Assembly: GCA_050693155.1 (NCBI GenBank)
Contig: JBOGWA010000079.1
Location: 1-8,008, forward strand
DNA: 8,008 nucleotides
Origin: JBOGWA01 sp050693155
Lineage (GTDB): Bacteria > Actinomycetota > UBA4738 > CALAEC01
Direction of reading: 5' to 3'
Shown here piece by piece: positions 5,605 to 8,008 of the stretch (its first letter is position 1; every line of letters starts with the position of its first letter). The position numbers and the translations under genes are program-made. Under the pieces are notes generated by a model, which saw only the letters and a program-made list of their open reading frames with translations, made no database searches and was not told the DNA's origin.

Positions 5605-6564
5605 ATGATCGTGAAGGTCTGTCTCGCCGGGGACACCATGCTCGGGCGGGGAGTGGGGGAGCGTCTTGCTGCGAACCCGCCCGAATCGCTGTTTGCTCCC
5701 GAAGTGCTCGAGTTCTGCAACCAGGCGGATTTGTTCGTGCTGAATCTGGAGTGCTGCATCTCCGATCGCGGACGCCCCTGGCCGGACGCTGCGAAGCCCT
5801 TCTTCTTTCGAGCCCCGTCGGTCGCCGTAAAGGCGCTCGCGCTGCTCGGCGTCGACTGTGTGACTCTGGCGAACAACCACGCCCTCGACTTCGGCGAGGA
5901 GGCCCTCCTCGACACCTTCGACCATCTCGCTGGGGCGGGTATTCGATGGGTAGGCGCCGGGCCCGACGTCGCGCGCTCGCGGGAGCCCGTCGTCATGGAG
6001 GCGAACGGATTTCGCCTCGCCGTCATCGGCGTCACGGATCATCCCGCGGAGTTCGCGGCCCGGGAGGACAAGGCTGGAGTTGCGCTTGCCGACCTCGGCA
6101 CGCTCATCTCCAATTGGCTGCAAACCTCGATCCACGGAGCGGATGCGGACGCGGTGCTCGTCACTCCCCACTGGGGGCCGAACATGACGGGCGAGCCGAT
6201 CCCCAGGATTCGGCGCGCCGCGCAGCGACTCCTCGGGGCTGGAGCGACCTTCGTTGCCGGACACTCGTCGCACGTCTTTCACGGGATCGAAAGTCGAGTC
6301 CTCTACGACCTCGGCGATTTCCTCGACGACTATGCCGCCGACCCCTCGCTCCGGAACGACCTCGGAATCATTGTTACGGTCACGCTCGATCGAAACGGTC
6401 CGCGGCGCCTCGAAGCCCTCCCGCTGCGTCTCGACTATTGCCACACGCGGGCTGCGGACGATGAGGACGCGGCCTGGATCACGCTGCGTTTCCGGAAGGC
6501 CTGCGCGCAGCTCGGTACTGAGGTCGAGGAGCAGGACGGCCGTCTCGTCGTCCTCTGGGACTAG
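5605..6564 (+). CDS. CapA/PgsA-type metallophosphatase (PGA_cap family)
   Basis: A 319-residue protein with the metallophosphatase-like motifs of the CapA family in order: 'CLAGDTMLGR' (Asp10), 'FVLNLECCIS' (Asn47, Glu49), 'TLANNHALDFG' (Asn91, His92), 'WVGAG', 'VTPHWGP' (His189), 'VAGHSSHVFHG' (His220, His223) and 'YDLGDF'. These cover the expected two-metal ligand set. Two motifs differ from the commoner forms I recall: HSSH where HPH is usual, and YDLGDF for YSLGNF. Classical CapA/PgsA are membrane-anchored proteins of poly-gamma-glutamate capsule synthesis. This one has no N-terminal membrane segment or signal peptide and no capB/capC neighbour, so a cytosolic phosphatase or other hydrolase role is more likely than capsule export. 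ATG 5605 is chosen because it just precedes the first metal motif; the ribosome site is weak. The upstream open frame to 5410 runs antisense through the secreted-protein gene and is discounted. It appears monocistronic. Confidence 0.92.
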   Translation: MIVKVCLAGDTMLGRGVGERLAANPPESLFAPEVLEFCNQADLFVLNLECCISDRGRPWPDAAKPFFFRAPSVAVKALALLGVDCVTLANNHALDFGEEALLDTFDHLAGAGIRWVGAGPDVARSREPVVMEANGFRLAVIGVTDHPAEFAAREDKAGVALADLGTLISNWLQTSIHGADADAVLVTPHWGPNMTGEPIPRIRRAAQRLLGAGATFVAGHSSHVFHGIESRVLYDLGDFLDDYAADPSLRNDLGIIVTVTLDRNGPRRLEALPLRLDYCHTRAADDEDAAWITLRFRKACAQLGTEVEEQDGRLVVLWD

Positions 6565-6607
6565 GCTTGGGACATCTCGAAACTCGAGGGGCTACTGCTA
6601 GCGCCAA

Positions 6608-6868
6608 CTACACGTAGCGGTTGCAGTCGTAGCACCAGGTGAACGACCGCGTTCCAATCGGCATCTGGATGATCACCGGATGCCCGGCATCCAGCGCGTG
6701 CACCCGGTTGTGTCCGGCCTGCGACTCGCAGCAGCCGACGTGGCCGCACTCGGCGCAGACCCGCAGGTTCACGCGGCTGCCGCACGCCTCGCACGCCTCG
6801 GCCCTCGGCTCGGCCTTGGTCGCCGGGACGTGCGTGCATTGGGCGGTCTCTGAGCGAAGGAAGCTCAT
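6608..6868 (-). CDS. Small UBP-type zinc-finger (ZnF-UBP) protein
   Basis: An 86-residue protein made almost entirely of one ZnF-UBP domain. Visible ligands are Cys11-x-His13, Cys26-x2-Cys29, Cys38-x2-Cys41, Cys46, His53, His57, His63 and Cys79-x2-Cys82 ('WCYDC'). This is the Cys/His ladder of the eukaryotic ubiquitin-binding finger (USP5, HDAC6). The internal 'CGHVGCCESQAGHNRVHAL' is highly typical. Stand-alone versions are common in actinobacteria and their role is unknown; binding of a peptide C-terminus is a reasonable guess. ATG 6868 was preferred because it begins just before the first ligands. Upstream in-frame residues to 6946 are not domain-like and would overlap the divergent kgd start. 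The ribosome site is weak. It converges on the metallophosphatase gene, with 43 bp between stops and no recognisable terminator hairpin. Confidence 0.88.
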   Translation of the reverse strand: MSFLRSETAQCTHVPATKAEPRAEACEACGSRVNLRVCAECGHVGCCESQAGHNRVHALDAGHPVIIQMPIGTRSFTWCYDCNRYV

Positions 6869-6944
6869 CCGGTGACCACGGTAGCAACTATGAGGACGAA
6901 ACGTGTCTAAGCGCCTTCGAGTACTCTCGTCGGTAGAGGCTCGC
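6869..6944. promoter_or_regulatory. Divergent intergenic region between ZnF-UBP and kgd genes
   Basis: A 76-bp gap with both start codons facing outward, so promoters for both genes should lie here or overlap the gene ends. An 8-base palindrome, GAGTACTC (6919-6926), is present but too short to interpret. A weak AGAGG at 6935-6939 precedes the kgd ATG by 5 nt. No clear promoter hexamers were found. Confidence 0.35.
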
Positions 6945-8008
6945 ATGACGACTCGCCCAGACTTCGGTCCGAACGCCTGGCTAATCGAGGAGATGTACCG
7001 CTCGTACGTCGAGGACCCCGAGTCGGTCAGCGAGACCTGGCGCGAGTTCTTCGAGGACTACGAGCCGCGCGAGAAGGAAGCCCTTGCGGCCGAACCCTCT
7101 GCCCGGGAAACCGTTCCCGAGCGGCAGCCGGCCGAGCCGGCTCCCAAGACCGGGAAGCCTCCCTCCGAGGCGCCCGCCCCGGAACCATTGGGCGCCGAGG
7201 CTGAAGGCGAGACGCAGGAAGCCGAACGAGCGCCGCTGACCGGGCCGAATCGAGTGATCGCACAGCGGATGGAGGAGAGCCTCGGCGTGCCGACGGCGAC
7301 CTCCGTTCGGAGCGTGCCCGCCCGACTCCTGGAAATCAACCGCACGATCCTCAACCGGCATCTTGCACGCCATCAGGGCGGCAAGGTGAGCTTTACGCAT
7401 CTGATCGGCTACGCGGTCGCACGAGCGTTGACCCAGATGCCGGGGATGAATGTCACCTACGACGCTATCGACGGAAAGCCCCAGGTCGTCCGGCACCCAC
7501 ACGTCAACCTCGGCCTCGCGATCGACGTGAAGCGAGACGACGGGACGCGGACACTCCTCGTTCCCAACATCAAGCAGGCCGACACCCTTGACTTCCGGGG
7601 CTTCCATTCCGCCTACGAGCAGCTCATTCGCAAGATGAACGCCAACGAGTTCTCGCCGGACGACTTCGCGGGAACGACGGTGACGATCACGAACCCCGGC
7701 ATGCTCGGAACCGTTCAATCGGTGCCGAGACTCATGGCCGGACAGGCCGCCATCGTCGGCGTGGGGTCGATCGATTATCCCGCGGAGTTCCAGGGGGCCG
7801 ACGCGCGAGCGCTCGCCGACATCGGGGTCGGGAAGGTGCTCACGTTGACAAGCACCTACGACCACCGGGTCATCCAGGGGGCCGAAAGCGGCGAATTCCT
7901 CGGCCTCGTCCACCGACTCCTGCTCGGAGAAGAGAGCTTCTACGAGTCGATCTTCCGGAGCATGGGTGTTTCCTACGTGCCGGTGGCCTGGCGCCTGGAC
8001 GTGAATCC
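6945..8008 (+). CDS. kgd: Multifunctional 2-oxoglutarate metabolism enzyme Kgd (E2o-E1o fusion), N-terminal part; 3' truncated
   Basis: The frame is open from ATG 6945 to the window end (354 codons plus 2 nt) without a stop, against ~1200 residues for the whole family protein. Residues 1-40 are the E1o N-terminal peptide ('FGPNAWLIEEMYRSYVEDP', then 'SVSETWREFFEDYEP'). Residues ~41-98 form a Pro/Ala/Glu-rich linker. From ~100 the 2-oxoacid dehydrogenase acyltransferase (E2) catalytic domain runs: 'GPNRVIAQRMEESLGVPTAT', 'KVSFTHLIGYAVARAL', 'HVNLGLAIDVKRDDGTRTLL', 'DDFAGTTVTITNPG', 'AAIVGVGSIDYPAEFQG' and 'STYDHRVIQGAESGEFL' with catalytic His307. No lipoyl or E1-binding domain is present, as in actinobacterial Kgd/OdhA. 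The missing C-terminal part should be the thiamine-diphosphate E1o domain. The enzyme acts in the TCA cycle at 2-oxoglutarate, either within a mixed pyruvate/2-oxoglutarate dehydrogenase complex or as a decarboxylase. The partner lipoylated E2p and E3 genes are not in view. Confidence 0.97.
   Translation, partial: MTTRPDFGPNAWLIEEMYRSYVEDPESVSETWREFFEDYEPREKEALAAEPSARETVPERQPAEPAPKTGKPPSEAPAPEPLGAEAEGETQEAERAPLTGPNRVIAQRMEESLGVPTATSVRSVPARLLEINRTILNRHLARHQGGKVSFTHLIGYAVARALTQMPGMNVTYDAIDGKPQVVRHPHVNLGLAIDVKRDDGTRTLLVPNIKQADTLDFRGFHSAYEQLIRKMNANEFSPDDFAGTTVTITNPGMLGTVQSVPRLMAGQAAIVGVGSIDYPAEFQGADARALADIGVGKVLTLTSTYDHRVIQGAESGEFLGLVHRLLLGEESFYESIFRSMGVSYVPVAWRLDVN

Noticed and set aside
5502..6035. 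N-terminal extension of the secreted protein up to 6035 on the minus strand
   Set aside because: It would overlap the CapA-type gene, hide the signal peptide and ignore the ideal ribosome site before ATG 5501.
5581..6444. Minus-strand open frame (287 codons) opposite the CapA-type gene
   Set aside because: No motif or ribosome site; the plus-strand frame carries all the metallophosphatase motifs.
6565..6607. Possible terminator between the CapA-type and ZnF-UBP genes (CTCGAAACTCGAG)
   Set aside because: The stem is too short and no T-run follows on either strand.
6919..6926. 8-base palindrome GAGTACTC upstream of kgd
   Set aside because: A single short self-complementary word is expected by chance over 8 kb, and no flanking symmetry extends it.
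6981..7913. Minus-strand open frame (310 codons) opposite kgd
   Set aside because: It mirrors the kgd frame, and its translation is compositionally biased with no recognisable domain.

Overview
The window comes from a GC-rich, tightly packed bacterial chromosome, most likely an actinomycete-type (Actinomycetota) organism. The best evidence is the 3'-edge gene: an acyltransferase (E2o) domain is fused behind an E1o-type N-terminal peptide, the Kgd/OdhA architecture characteristic of Actinobacteria. A Suc_Fer-type thioredoxin-like ferredoxin, a stand-alone bacterial ZnF-UBP protein and the family flavour of the small cupin agree with this. No tRNA, rRNA, insertion sequence, phage gene or CRISPR array was seen. 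No gap between genes exceeds about 110 bases.

Layout. Positions 1-1396 (+) hold the C-terminal part of a probable cupin_4/JmjC-like oxygenase, overlapped by 8 nt by a Suc_Fer/Apd1-type [2Fe-2S] protein. A small cupin (1422-1796, -) converges on this pair. Across a 107-bp divergent gap lie a zinc-dependent alcohol dehydrogenase and, 5 nt later, an alpha/beta hydrolase that strongly resembles vertebrate MEST (1904-3810, +). The hydrolase gene overlaps tail-to-tail by 17 nt with tag (3-methyladenine DNA glycosylase I). On the minus strand tag is the second gene of a coupled pair, Fur-family regulator then tag, joined by an ATGA overlap. A perfect 8-bp inverted repeat sits 9 nt upstream of the regulator and is a candidate operator.

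Upstream of the regulator on the same strand is a signal-peptide-bearing protein of unknown function (4848-5501). Divergent from it is a CapA/PgsA-type metallophosphatase (5605-6564, +), convergent with a small ZnF-UBP protein (6608-6868, -). The latter is divergent from kgd (6945 to the right edge, +), of which only the first 354 codons are present.

The window reads as ordinary core and accessory housekeeping DNA rather than a defence or mobile island. The points most worth following are the His-to-Asp change at a predicted Fe-S ligand of the Suc_Fer protein, the bacterial MEST-like hydrolase coupled to a dehydrogenase, the Fur-tag coupling with its palindrome, and the unassigned secreted protein. 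All functional assignments rest on motif reading by eye; no database search was run.
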